A DNA stretch of 64,000 nt from Pseudomonas sp. Gutcm_11s (GCF_028649395.1 NZ_JAQSUW010000017.1:362904-426903), one strand, 5' to 3'. Positions 48,401 through 56,833 are shown, numbered from the stretch's first letter. Numbers and translations are program-made. The notes: generated from the sequence alone by a model not told the origin.

Positions 48401-49198
48401 TTCGCCCCGGAGATGCAGGCGGTGATCGACCAGCGCCTGCAGCTGCAGAGCGAGCTGCGCCTGGCCATGAGTCGCGAGCAGTTGTACCTGGTGTTCCAGC
48501 CGCAACTGGAGCTGGCCAGCGGTCGTGTCGCCGGGGCCGAGGTGCTGGTGCGCTGGCGTCACCCCGAGCGTGGTGACATCCCGCCGGGGCAGTTCATCCC
48601 GCTGGCCGAGGAGACAGGGCTGATCCACGACCTCGGCCATTGGGTGCTGGAGCATGCCTGTGCCAGCCTGGCGCGCTGGCTGGTCGAGTGGCCGCAGCTG
48701 GTGCTGGCGGTCAACCTCAGCCCGCGCGAGCTGCGCGAGGCCGATTGCGCGGCGCGCATCGGCGACTGTCTGCGCCGCCATGGCCTGCCGCATGGCGCGC
48801 TGGAGCTGGAGATCACCGAGGGCGTGCTGCTGGAGGATGTCGAACGCTGCATCGCCACCATGCATGCGCTCAAGGCGCAGGGCGTGCGCTTCGCCATCGA
48901 CGATTTCGGTACCGGCTACTCCTCGCTGACCTACCTCAAGCGCCTGCCGCTGGACCGCCTGAAGATCGACCGCAGCTTCGTCCACGACCTGGAGGGCGAC
49001 GGCAGCGGCGCCATGCTGGTGGAGACCATCCTGGTGATCGCCCGCAACCTGGGCCTGGAGTGCGTGGCCGAGGGCGTGGAGAACGCCGCCCAGCTCGCCT
49101 GGCTGGAGCAGCAGCCCTGTGCCCTGGGCCAGGGCTTCCATCTGGGCGTACCGATGGCGGAAGCGGAGTTCCTGCGCTGGCTGGCCGCCAGGGGTTAG
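45440..49198 (+). CDS. MASE1-PAS-GGDEF-EAL cyclic di-GMP signalling protein
   Basis: A 1252-residue inner-membrane protein. Residues 1-about 290 form a MASE1-type sensor of eight or more helices. Four PAS/PAC units follow (about 318-820), including PLGVSISDLRQPG, WVLDLASQRMYWTDG and PEAILLFSPEGGIIDANANAL. The GGDEF domain has intact GGDEF at residues 901-905 and an I-site RAED. The EAL domain has EVL in place of EAL at 1034-1036 but keeps DDFGTGYSS at 1154 and the KIDRSFV segment, so phosphodiesterase activity is likely. It converges on rimK with four bases between. Confidence 0.92.
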   Translation: MVVDSARLPSWTWWLPLPLLNLATWLSLSTQFAAGAALCYLPFAIGLCLVLWWGPRVLLALYLNAMLCAPLWGLDWHWAPLYALPETLAIGFAWLALGRRSNAELPDVANLLRFVLLGVLAPALLGSLLIQAGLLLRGQLEGGRWRETILEFWLLDSLTALAVALPLLCLLTRRLRRRGWALLTGPALGEEGVGVRVLPWWLLPVLLAVLPLSLCWLPLLLILPLIGVLLLTLALLWGFAGALWGTALTALAVMLLPLAGRLGGELELGAPQRLEMHFSVLLLMLAALLVGRALGDLRNTLRRSAAMQKELALANLALQACPLGVSISDLRQPGLPFIYCNPALERISGYSRDEILGASSRLLIDQDESQSGLLRVRQAMRHGVPHQEVLRNYRKNGQQFWNEVTVAPLLDEQGQATHIVALNFDVSERERLGAELAQRREELLRQTHLLSQTEELADIGGWVLDLASQRMYWTDGCFRLNELDPAGGAPDMQGSLDRYDAPSQKLMNETLQQILVSGDPFDLEVRLIGARGTQRWVRLKGFVEFDDDQPVRLYGAIQDISERRRAERQLRERDEWLRLFFEAPLIGMAMVSPQRQWLEVNFKLCQILGRNREELRASRWLEISHPDDIEREEALFAAIRNSERDDYELEKRFLRKDGSVVYTRLSLRAVRDKDGSLEACLTLVEDITARYEAEARYHTLVEHAPEAILLFSPEGGIIDANANALRLFHCSRDDLLGRTPSELSPARQPDGRASEAAGRAYVEQAIAGATPVFEWLHRDFAGRQLPCEIRLVRMPGEPLLLRGSVIDISERQRYQREIERLAYSDELTGLPNRRLLQDRLEHAMARERREGSFGALLFIDLDHFKTVNDSLGHPVGDALLKEVTVRLAGHLRAEDTLARLGGDEFVVLLETLADNPALAGEMAAEVGEKLLAGLQSSFQIYGHDLAVTASIGITLHPLPDQAAADALKQSDTAMYRAKHSGRNALHFFAPEMQAVIDQRLQLQSELRLAMSREQLYLVFQPQLELASGRVAGAEVLVRWRHPERGDIPPGQFIPLAEETGLIHDLGHWVLEHACASLARWLVEWPQLVLAVNLSPRELREADCAARIGDCLRRHGLPHGALELEITEGVLLEDVERCIATMHALKAQGVRFAIDDFGTGYSSLTYLKRLPLDRLKIDRSFVHDLEGDGSGAMLVETILVIARNLGLECVAEGVENAAQLAWLEQQPCALGQGFHLGVPMAEAEFLRWLAARG

Positions 49199-49202
49199 CG
49201 GC

Positions 49203-50108
49203 TCAGCCGCGGCCCTTGGTCCGGGTCTGCCCCGGCATGGCGTTCTTCTCCAGGTACTGGACGATGATGCTGGCCACGTCGTGGCCGGTGGTGGTCTCGA
49301 TGCCTTCCAGGCCCGGCGAGGAGTTCACCTCCATCACCAGCGGCCCGTGGTTGGAGCGCAGGATGTCGACACCGGCCACCGACAGGCCCATGACCTTGGC
49401 CGCGCGGATGGCGGTCATGCGTTCTTCCGGGGTGATCTTGATCAGGCTGGCGCTACCGCCGCGGTGCAGGTTGGAGCGGAATTCGCCGGGCTTGGCCTGA
49501 CGCTTCATCGCCGCGATGACCTTGTCGCCGACCACGAAGCAGCGGATGTCGGCGCCGCCGGCTTCCTTGATGTACTCCTGCACCATGATGTTCTGCTTCA
49601 GGCCCATGAAGGCCTCGATCACCGACTCGGCGGCTTTTTCGGTTTCGCAGAGCACCACGCCGATGCCCTGGGTGCCTTCCAGCACCTTGATTACCAGCGG
49701 TGCGCCGTTGACCATCTGGATCAGGTCGGGAATGTCGTCCGGCGAGTGGGCGAAGCCGGTCACCGGCAGGCCGATGCCCTTGCGTGACAGCAGCTGCAGC
49801 GAGCGCAGCTTGTCGCGCGAGCGGCTGATGGCCACCGATTCGTTGAGCGGGAACACGCCCTGCATCTCGAACTGGCGCAGCACAGCGCAGCCGTAGAAGG
49901 TCACCGAGGCGCCGATGCGCGGAATCACCGCATCGAAGCCTTCCAGCGGCTGGCCGCGGTAGTGGATCTGCGGTTTGTGGCTGGCGATGTTCATGTAGGC
50001 GCGCAGGGTGTCTATCACCACCATCTCATGACCGCGCTGCGTGCCGGCTTCCACCAGGCGACGGGTCGAGTACAGACGCGGATTGCGTGACAGGATGGCG
50101 ATCTTCAT
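49203..50108 (-). CDS. rimK: Ribosomal protein S6 modification enzyme RimK (glutamate ligase)
   Basis: A 301-residue ATP-grasp ligase that adds glutamates to the C-terminus of ribosomal protein S6. The N-terminal domain opens MKIAILSRNPRLYSTRRLVEAG. The ATP-grasp core includes PLVIKVLEGTQGIGVVLCE, the RCFVVGDKVIAAMKR segment and the metal site VMEVNSSPGLEGIE. It overlaps the upstream rimB by four bases (ATGA). In P. fluorescens RimK activity is modulated by cyclic di-GMP and by RimB. Confidence 0.95.
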   Translation of the reverse strand: MKIAILSRNPRLYSTRRLVEAGTQRGHEMVVIDTLRAYMNIASHKPQIHYRGQPLEGFDAVIPRIGASVTFYGCAVLRQFEMQGVFPLNESVAISRSRDKLRSLQLLSRKGIGLPVTGFAHSPDDIPDLIQMVNGAPLVIKVLEGTQGIGVVLCETEKAAESVIEAFMGLKQNIMVQEYIKEAGGADIRCFVVGDKVIAAMKRQAKPGEFRSNLHRGGSASLIKITPEERMTAIRAAKVMGLSVAGVDILRSNHGPLVMEVNSSPGLEGIETTTGHDVASIIVQYLEKNAMPGQTRTKGRG

Positions 50109-50572
50109 TGGGCACCGGAGGGAATGGGAAGCTGCGGTTTATCTTGGACGTAGGTGAGCGCCGGGTTGACCACCAACTGGCCGTCGACCAGTGCGTGGGC
50201 GCCCAGCAGTACGCGGTAGCGCATGGTCTTGCGGCAGGCCAGGGTGAAGTCCACCGGCCAGCTGTGATCGCCCAGGGTCAGGCGCGTACGGATCACGTAA
50301 CGGGTCTGCGCCTGGCCGTTGGAACTCTTGATGGTCTTTACCGTGACTACTTTGGCCTCACACGGATGGCGCCGTTGCACCAGGGTGCCGAAGTGCGCGG
50401 TGAAGCGGACCCAGCGCTGGCCATCGCGCTCGAACGGCACGATGTCACTGGCATGCAGGGTCGAGGTGCTGGCGCCGGTGTCGATCTTCGCGCGTAGGCC
50501 GATCATGCCCAGCTCGGGCAGGTTGATCCATTCGCGCAGGCCGATCACGGAAAGGTGGTCGAAAGTCTTCAA
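50105..50572 (-). CDS. rimB: RimB, retropepsin-like ATP-dependent zinc protease family
   Basis: A 155-residue aspartic-protease-fold protein with the active-site motif DTGAS (Asp31) and a long beta region (RYRVLLGAHALVDG) typical of DUF785/RimB. In P. fluorescens RimB trims the glutamate tails added by RimK. I choose the TTG at 50572, giving the usual LKTFDHLSVIGLREW start with GGAAG upstream. An ATG at 50614 is also in frame but has no ribosome site and would add 14 residues. Coupled to rimK. No rimA-type EAL gene is in the operon. Confidence 0.85.
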   Translation of the reverse strand: MKTFDHLSVIGLREWINLPELGMIGLRAKIDTGASTSTLHASDIVPFERDGQRWVRFTAHFGTLVQRRHPCEAKVVTVKTIKSSNGQAQTRYVIRTRLTLGDHSWPVDFTLACRKTMRYRVLLGAHALVDGQLVVNPALTYVQDKPQLPIPSGAQ

Positions 50573-50670
50573 TGCAGGCTTCCATGGACGATGCAGGCAT
50601 TCTAGATGCGCCATGTGACAACTGCATCAGGCAAGATTCACACCGTGAACCACGTTTTTCTGGACGAGCG

Positions 50671-51057
<387 letters not shown>

Positions 51058-51201
51058 GGCGCAGGGCCGGCCATCGCTCCATGGCTTGGATACGCCGGCG
51101 TTTGTACTTAAAATCTGCTGCATTCCCTGGGTCAACACTCCGCAGCGCGCTCGTTTGCAGGCGCCGATGGCCCGTCATCCCTTTTCGCCAGGCGGTTTGC
51201 G

Positions 51202-52095
51202 ATGCATCAGTTCGACTTCACCCAGCGCTTCATCTTCGATGACAACGACGTCCGCGGTGAGATGGTCAGTCTCGCCGAGAGCTACCATCATGTGCTGGCC
51301 AAGCATCCCTACCCGCAGCCGGTAGCCCAGCTGCTCGGCGAGATGCTGGCCGCTGCGGCCCTGCTGGTCGGCACCCTCAAGTTCGATGGCCTGCTGATCC
51401 TGCAGGCGCGTTCCTCCGGGCCGGTGCCGCTGGTGATGATCGAGTGCTCTAGCGATCGCGAAGTGCGTGGCATTGCCCGCTACGACGCCGAGGCGGTCGA
51501 CGCTGGTGCCGGCCTGCGCGAGCTGATGCCCGATGGCGTGCTGGCGCTGACCATCGACCCGGCCAAGGGCCAGCGCTACCAGGGCATTGTCGAGCTGGAG
51601 GGCGAGACCCTGGCCGATAGCCTGACCGCCTATTTCGCCACTTCCGAGCAGCTGCCGACGCGCTTCTGGTTGCGAGCCGATGGCCAGCGCGCACGCGGCC
51701 TGCTGCTGCAGCAGCTGCCGCCGCAGCACCAGACCGATGCCGACGCGCGCGAGGAGAGCTGGAACCACCTGCTGACCCTGGCCGATACCCTGAGCGCCGA
51801 GGAACTGCTGGGCCTGGACAACCAGACCCTGCTGCACCGCCTCTATCACCAGGAAGAACTGCGCTTGTTCGAACCGAGCCTGTTGCAGTTCCGCTGCAGC
51901 TGCTCGCGCGAGCGTTCGGCACGGGCGCTGGTCAGCATCGGCCAGGCCGATGCCGAGGCGCTGGTGGAGGAGAGCGGTGGCCAGGTCGAGATCGACTGCC
52001 AGTTCTGCAACCAGCGCTACCTGTTCGATGCCAGCGACGTCGCCCAGCTGTTCGCCACCGGCGACAGCCAGGCGCCGTCGGCAACGCGCCACTGA
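51202..52095 (+). CDS. hslO: Redox-regulated chaperone Hsp33
   Basis: A 297-residue chaperone activated by oxidation. The N-terminal domain includes QARSSGPVPLVMIECSSDREVRG. The C-terminal zinc centre is CSC (FRCSCSRE) and CQFC (IDCQFCNQRYLF), giving the four cysteines that form disulfides under oxidative stress. Length and motif spacing match the family. It lies upstream of pckA, an arrangement seen in Pseudomonas and E. coli relatives. Confidence 0.95.
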   Translation: MHQFDFTQRFIFDDNDVRGEMVSLAESYHHVLAKHPYPQPVAQLLGEMLAAAALLVGTLKFDGLLILQARSSGPVPLVMIECSSDREVRGIARYDAEAVDAGAGLRELMPDGVLALTIDPAKGQRYQGIVELEGETLADSLTAYFATSEQLPTRFWLRADGQRARGLLLQQLPPQHQTDADAREESWNHLLTLADTLSAEELLGLDNQTLLHRLYHQEELRLFEPSLLQFRCSCSRERSARALVSIGQADAEALVEESGGQVEIDCQFCNQRYLFDASDVAQLFATGDSQAPSATRH

Positions 52096-52187
52096 GTTCG
52101 ATAGCCGCACTCTATTGAAGGCTATAGCGGACAAGAGGCTGCCAAGGAAAAAGCTTTTCTGGCATACTCCCGCGACTTTTTTACTGC

Positions 52188-52213
52188 TGTAGTGGTCTTC
52201 ACAGGCCACTACA
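52188..52213 (+). promoter_or_regulatory. Hairpin in the pckA leader
   Basis: TGTAGTGGTC, TTCACA, GGCCACTACA: a 10-bp stem with one G-T pair, ending 39 bases before the pckA ATG and not followed by a T run. It could stabilise the mRNA or be a protein or sRNA target. No known riboswitch matches. Confidence 0.45.
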
Positions 52214-52252
52214 CAATGATCGGAAACTCGGCCACGGCCGACGGGGACCCAC

Positions 52253-53794
52253 ATGACGCAAGCCAACACCACCGTTTACACCGACATCAGCGCCGCCCAA
52301 CTGGTCGAAGAGGCCATCAGCCGTGGCGAGGGTGAACTGGCCGCCAACGGTTCTCTGGTCGTCCGCACCGGCCATCGTACCGGTCGCTCTCCGGCTGACC
52401 GCTTCATCGTCCAGGAGCCGAGCACCGATTCCAAGATCGCCTGGGGCAACATCAACCGCCCGTTCCCGGCTGACAAGTTCGATGCCCTGTGGGCCCGCGT
52501 CGAGGCCTTCAACGCCGGTCAGGAGCACTTCGTCTCCCACGTGCACGTCGGTTCCGCCGATGCGCACTACCTGCCGGTCAAGATGACCACCCAGACCGCC
52601 TGGCAGAACCTGTTCGGCCGTTGCCTGTTCATCAACCCGGAAACCTACAACCCGGGTGCCAAGGCCGAGTGGCAGATCCTCAACGTCGCCAACTTCGAGT
52701 GCGTACCCGAGCGCGACGGCACCAACTCCGATGGCTGCGTGATCATCAACTTCGCCGCCAAGAAAGTCCTGCTGGCTGGCATGCGCTACGCCGGTGAAAT
52801 GAAGAAAGCCATGTTCTCCGTGCAGAACTTCCTGCTGCCGGAAGCCGACGTGCTGCCGATGCACTGCGCCGCCAACATCGGCGAAGAAGGCGACGTGACC
52901 CTGTTCTTCGGCCTGTCCGGCACTGGCAAGACCACCCTGTCCGCCGACCCGAGCCGTTACCTGATCGGTGACGACGAGCACGGTTGGGGCGAAGGCGTGG
53001 TGTTCAACATCGAGGGTGGTTGCTACGCCAAGTGCATCGACCTGTCCGAGAAGAACGAGCCGGTGATCTGGAAAGCCATCCAGTTCGGCGCCGTACTGGA
53101 GAACGTGGTCCTCGACGAGAACCGCGTACCGAACTACGCCGACGACAGCCTGACCCAGAACAGCCGCGCGGCCTACCCGCTGGAGCTGGTCGAGAAGCGC
53201 TCCGAGAAGAACCTCGGTGGCGAGCCGAATGCCGTGATCTTCCTGACCTGCGACCTGACCGGCGTACTGCCGCCCGTGTCGATCCTCAGCGAAGAACAGG
53301 CTGCCTACCACTTCCTGTCCGGCTACACCGCGCTGGTCGGTTCCACCGAAATGGGTTCGGGCGGCGGCATCAAGTCGACCTTCTCCACCTGCTTCGGCGC
53401 GCCGTTCTTCCCGCGTCCGGCTGGCGAGTACGCTGAGCTGCTGATCAAGCGTATCCGCGGCTTCAACTCCAAGGTTTACCTGGTCAACACCGGCTGGACC
53501 GGTGGTGGCTACGGCGTCGGCAAGCGCTTCAACATCCCGACCACCCGTGGCGTGATCGCTGCCATCCAGAGCGGTGCTCTGGTCGGTGCCGAGACCGAGC
53601 AGCTGCCGATCATCAACCTGAGCGTGCCGAAGGCCGTTCCGGGCGTCGAGACCAACCTGCTCAACCCGCGCAACACCTGGGGCGACCAGAACTCCTACGA
53701 CGAAGCCGCCAAGGGCCTGGCTCAGCAGTTCGTCGAGAACTTCAAGAAGTTCGACGTCTCCGACGCCATCCGCAACGCCGGTCCGCAGCTGTAA
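52253..53794 (+). CDS. pckA: Phosphoenolpyruvate carboxykinase (ATP)
   Basis: A 513-residue gluconeogenic enzyme converting oxaloacetate and ATP to phosphoenolpyruvate, CO2 and ADP. Diagnostic features of the ATP-dependent class are the P-loop GLSGTGKTTLS, the metal-binding LIGDDEHGWGEGVVFNIEGGCYAK block and RTGRSPADRFIV near the N-terminus. Many codons end in C or T in a way typical of highly expressed Pseudomonas genes. It is preceded by a leader with a hairpin and followed by a strong terminator. Confidence 0.97.
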   Translation: MTQANTTVYTDISAAQLVEEAISRGEGELAANGSLVVRTGHRTGRSPADRFIVQEPSTDSKIAWGNINRPFPADKFDALWARVEAFNAGQEHFVSHVHVGSADAHYLPVKMTTQTAWQNLFGRCLFINPETYNPGAKAEWQILNVANFECVPERDGTNSDGCVIINFAAKKVLLAGMRYAGEMKKAMFSVQNFLLPEADVLPMHCAANIGEEGDVTLFFGLSGTGKTTLSADPSRYLIGDDEHGWGEGVVFNIEGGCYAKCIDLSEKNEPVIWKAIQFGAVLENVVLDENRVPNYADDSLTQNSRAAYPLELVEKRSEKNLGGEPNAVIFLTCDLTGVLPPVSILSEEQAAYHFLSGYTALVGSTEMGSGGGIKSTFSTCFGAPFFPRPAGEYAELLIKRIRGFNSKVYLVNTGWTGGGYGVGKRFNIPTTRGVIAAIQSGALVGAETEQLPIINLSVPKAVPGVETNLLNPRNTWGDQNSYDEAAKGLAQQFVENFKKFDVSDAIRNAGPQL

Positions 53795-53808
53795 GCTGCA
53801 GGCCAATG

Positions 53809-53837
53809 AAAAAGCCGCCCTAGGGCGGCTTTTTTTA
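53809..53837. terminator. Intrinsic terminator after pckA
   Basis: AAAAAGCCGCCC, TA, GGGCGGCTTTTTTT: a strong stem with a seven-T tail on the plus strand and a run of five A before it, so it may also serve the convergent gene at 53857. Confidence 0.92.
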
Positions 53838-53856
53838 TGCCTGTCCGCCTGACGGC

Positions 53857-54258
53857 TCAGGCATAGGTTGCTGCGTAGGGCTCCGGCCTGGCCGGTTCGG
53901 TCTCGGGCCGCTCGGGGCGGCTGGCAATGTCTGCGATGTTCTGGGCCCGGTCGTTCCGCTCTTGCGTCTCGCGCAGTTCCGTCACGGTCTCCAACGGCGT
54001 CGGCTGGCTCTCGACTTCGCCTTCGCTGGCCACTGCCAGATAGGTTTCGATCTGCCTTTGCTGCGTGTTGGCGCTGTAGATCTGCGTAGCCGCATCGCGC
54101 TTGGCGGCCTGGCTCAGTTCGCGGCTTTCCTGGCGCTCTGCGACTCGGTCGGAAGTAGCGTCCACAACCTTGTTTACCTGTTCTGGGTTGGCTGGGCCGT
54201 ACTTGTTGATGACCTGGGTCGAGGGCGGCAGATTGCCGCTGTAACCGTTGATTTGCAT
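53857..54258 (-). CDS. Hypothetical protein, disordered/coiled, Glu-Arg-Pro rich
   Basis: A 133-residue protein I do not recognise. It begins MQINGYSGNLPPSTQV, has a helical middle rich in Ala, Glu, Arg and Gln (RQESRELSQAAKRDAATQI), and ends in a proline/glutamate-rich tail. There is no signal peptide, membrane helix or known motif. A GGGAGATGGG site lies about 10 bases before the ATG, supporting translation. The N-terminal ING.....PPST style recalls small internal proteins near flagellar or export genes, but that is only an impression. Confidence 0.6.
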   Translation of the reverse strand: MQINGYSGNLPPSTQVINKYGPANPEQVNKVVDATSDRVAERQESRELSQAAKRDAATQIYSANTQQRQIETYLAVASEGEVESQPTPLETVTELRETQERNDRAQNIADIASRPERPETEPARPEPYAATYA

Positions 54259-54384
54259 GGATTACCCATCTCCCTGTAATTGCCTGGATTAACTGTAAAC
54301 CCAGGCGGGGGAGGGGGATTAGATTGATTGGCAATAGAGGCCGGTGCGCTTGATGGCTGCCTGATTAAGCGCAGCTCTGCAGCA

Positions 54385-54639
54385 TCAGTCGATCACCTCT
54401 GCGCCGAGGATGGTCAGCTCCGGCAGGGCGACGGGCATGGGGCATACCTGCAGGTACTTGATGCTTTCGCGCGGGATCAGCAGCAGGTCGCCGTCGACCT
54501 CGATGCTCAGGAACGGCGTTTCCAGTTGCTTGCGCAGGGCGCGGGCGACGGCGGCCGGATCGTCGCTCTGCTGGGGCAGGCGCAGGGCCAGGCGCTGGCC
54601 GTCCTGGAAATACAGGTAGAGGTGCTTGATCGGCTTCAT
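54385..54639 (-). CDS. Conserved hypothetical protein (84 aa)
   Basis: A short soluble protein starting MKPIKHLYLYFQDGQRL, with an alternating strand-helix-strand pattern and the segment DGDLLLIPRESIKYLQVCPMP. Composition and codon use look genuine and it lies just downstream of the DUF3392 gene on the same strand. I cannot assign a family or function. Confidence 0.6.
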   Translation of the reverse strand: MKPIKHLYLYFQDGQRLALRLPQQSDDPAAVARALRKQLETPFLSIEVDGDLLLIPRESIKYLQVCPMPVALPELTILGAEVID

Positions 54640-54670
54640 GGGGCTCCTTGCGGGCGCCCCGTGGGTCGCC

Positions 54671-54994
54671 CTAGCTGCGATCGGCCAGAACGCCGATCAG
54701 GAAGAAGACTAGTAGCAGGACGGGTGACAGGGTGAAGTTGTTGAAGTAGCCCAGCCCCTTGGCCAGCCAGGGCGTGAGGAAGACGATCGCCAGGCCGTAG
54801 CCGATGGCGCAGACCAGCACGAAGATCAGGGTGCGCAGGACGAAGTTGAGGCCGCCGATGGAGCGCTGCACCCAGGCGTTGATGCCAGGGCCGAACAGCA
54901 CGAAGAGGGTGGCCATGATGGCCAGCGAGATGTCGTACAGGTTGCCGCGGCACCAGCGCGAGAGGGTGGCGATCAGGTCGAGTACGAGATCCAT
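54671..54994 (-). CDS. DUF3392 family membrane protein
   Basis: A 107-residue protein with three hydrophobic helices (about 22-40, 48-72 and 86-104) separated by short polar loops. The segments GPGINAWVQRSIGGLNFVLRTLIF and YFNNFTLSPVLLLVFFLIG resemble DUF3392 proteins of gammaproteobacteria. No function is known. It precedes the 84-residue gene with a 31-base gap, and follows hemW on the same strand. Confidence 0.72.
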   Translation of the reverse strand: MDLVLDLIATLSRWCRGNLYDISLAIMATLFVLFGPGINAWVQRSIGGLNFVLRTLIFVLVCAIGYGLAIVFLTPWLAKGLGYFNNFTLSPVLLLVFFLIGVLADRS

Positions 54995-55076
54995 CGGTGG
55001 TCCTTGTTGTGATTGTTGGGCGCAGGCAGTTTACCGTCTGTCGGCAGGGCTGCCGAGAGCTGGCGCACGGCGTGGC

Positions 55077-56237
55077 TCAGGGCAGGAAGTGCTGCAGCAG
55101 ATCGTTGAGGAACAGCTGGCCTTCGCGGGTGGCGACCAGGCGCGATGGGTCGGTCTGCAGCAACTGGCGCGTCTCGGCCTCGCGTCGTGCGGCGTCCAGG
55201 CTGGCCAGCGGCAGGCCGGTGCGCTGCTCGAACAGCGCGGCGGGTACGCCCTCGGTCAGGCGCAGCACGTTCATCAGGAACTCGAACGGCAGCTCCTCGG
55301 CGTCCAGCACGCGCTCGCCGGCCTGGAAGGCCTTGGTCGCATCCAGGTAGTCCTTGGGCAGGCGGGTCTTCCAGGTGCGCAGGATGCGCCCGTCCGGCGC
55401 GCTCAGCTTGGCGTGGGCGCCGGCGCCGATGCCAAGGAAGTCGCCGAAGGTCCAGTAGTTGAGATTGTGCCGCGCCGCCTTGCCGGCCTGGGCGTAGGCG
55501 GAAACCTCATATTGTCCGTAGCCCTCGGCGGCTAGCAGCGCCTGGCCGGCTTCCTGGATGTCCCACAGCAGGTCGTCCTCGGGCAGCTCGGGTGGCTGAC
55601 TCCAGAACACCGTGTTGGGCTCCATGGTCAGCTGGTACCAGGACAGGTGCGTCGGGCCCTGGGCGATGGCGGTGCGCAGGTCGAACAGGGCGTCCTCGAT
55701 GCTCTGCTCGGGCAGGCCGTGCATCAGGTCGAGGTTGAAGTTGTCGAAGCCGGCGGCGCGCGCCATATCGGCGGCGCGGATCGCCTCGTTGCCGTCGTGG
55801 ATGCGACCCAGGGCCTTGAGCTTGGCCTCCTGGAAGCTCTGCACGCCGATCGACAGGCGATTGATGCCCAGGCTGCGGTAGTCGCGGAACTTGGCCTGCT
55901 CGAAGGTGCCCGGGTTGGCTTCCAGGGTGATCTCGATGTCACCGGCGAACGGCACGCGGCGTTGCACGCCCTCCAGCAGCCGGCCGAGGGCCTTGGCTGA
56001 GAACAGGCTGGGCGTGCCGCCGCCGAAGAAGATCGAGGTCAGCTCCCGGCCGTAGATATGCTCGCGGTCGGCATCCAGGTCGGCCAGCAGGGCGTCGACG
56101 TACTCCTCTTCCGGCAGGCTCGGGCCGGCGGCGTGGGAGTTGAAGTCGCAGTAGGGGCATTTGCGCACGCACCACGGGATGTGGATGTAGAGCGCGAGTG
56201 GCGGCAGCTGGAAGCTGCCACCGGCGGGCGTGTTCAT
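55077..56237 (-). CDS. hemW: HemW, radical SAM heme chaperone
   Basis: A 386-residue radical SAM protein long annotated as oxygen-independent coproporphyrinogen oxidase but now regarded as the heme-handling HemW. The cluster motif CVRKCPYC (C-x3-C-x2-C) is near residue 20, and FFGGGTPSLF and the HemW-type tail with LFLNDLLQHFLP are present. The C-terminal extension of true HemN is absent. The ATG at 56237 overlaps the rdgB stop by four bases. Confidence 0.94.
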   Translation of the reverse strand: MNTPAGGSFQLPPLALYIHIPWCVRKCPYCDFNSHAAGPSLPEEEYVDALLADLDADREHIYGRELTSIFFGGGTPSLFSAKALGRLLEGVQRRVPFAGDIEITLEANPGTFEQAKFRDYRSLGINRLSIGVQSFQEAKLKALGRIHDGNEAIRAADMARAAGFDNFNLDLMHGLPEQSIEDALFDLRTAIAQGPTHLSWYQLTMEPNTVFWSQPPELPEDDLLWDIQEAGQALLAAEGYGQYEVSAYAQAGKAARHNLNYWTFGDFLGIGAGAHAKLSAPDGRILRTWKTRLPKDYLDATKAFQAGERVLDAEELPFEFLMNVLRLTEGVPAALFEQRTGLPLASLDAARREAETRQLLQTDPSRLVATREGQLFLNDLLQHFLP

Positions 56238-56833
56238 TGCAATCCCAGGCGCTGTTTGAGCAGCGCCATGGCGCGGGCGCGATGGCTGATGCGGTTCTTC
56301 TCGTCGCTGGCCAGTTCGGCGCTGGAACACTCGCGCTCCGGCACCCAGAACAGCGGGTCATAGCCGAAGCCCTCGGCGCCGCGGGCCTCGCGCAGGATGC
56401 TGCCGTGCCACAGGCCCTCGCAGATGATCGGCAGCGGGTCGTCGGCGTGGCGTACCAGGGCCAGGGCGCAGACAAACTGGGCGCCGCGCTCGGCGTCCGC
56501 CACGTCCTTCAGCGCATCGAGCAGCTTGGCGTTGTTGGCCGCATCGCCCTGGCCATCGGCATAGCGCGCCGAGTAGATGCCGGGAGCGCCGCCGAGGAAG
56601 TCCACGGCCAGGCCGGAGTCGTCGGCCAGCGCCGGCAGGCCGGACACGCGGGCGGCGTTGCGCGCCTTGAGGATGGCGTTCTCGACGAAGGACAGGCCGG
56701 TCTCTTCCGGCTCGATGCTGGAGAACTCACCCACCGAGCGCACGCGCACGTGTTCGCCGAGCATGGCCTGGAGTTCCTTGAGCTTGCCGGCGTTGTGGCT
56801 GGCCAGTACGAGTTCTTTGAAGGGCATGGTCAT
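56234..56833 (-). CDS. rdgB: RdgB/HAM1 non-canonical purine NTP pyrophosphatase
   Basis: A 199-residue enzyme that removes dITP and XTP from the nucleotide pool. Landmarks are LASHNAGKLKELQAML at the N-terminus, the catalytic ALADDSGLAVDFLGGAPGIYSARYA block and FGYDPLFWVPERECSSAEL. It is coupled at both ends by ATGA overlaps, with the DUF4426 gene before it and hemW after it. An in-frame ATG two codons later is the alternative start. Confidence 0.95.
   Translation of the reverse strand: MTMPFKELVLASHNAGKLKELQAMLGEHVRVRSVGEFSSIEPEETGLSFVENAILKARNAARVSGLPALADDSGLAVDFLGGAPGIYSARYADGQGDAANNAKLLDALKDVADAERGAQFVCALALVRHADDPLPIICEGLWHGSILREARGAEGFGYDPLFWVPERECSSAELASDEKNRISHRARAMALLKQRLGLQ

Noticed and set aside
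51058..51201. Possible small gene between hslR and hslO
   Set aside because: Only 144 bases, with no frame having both a ribosome site and a plausible product; it probably contains only the hslO leader.
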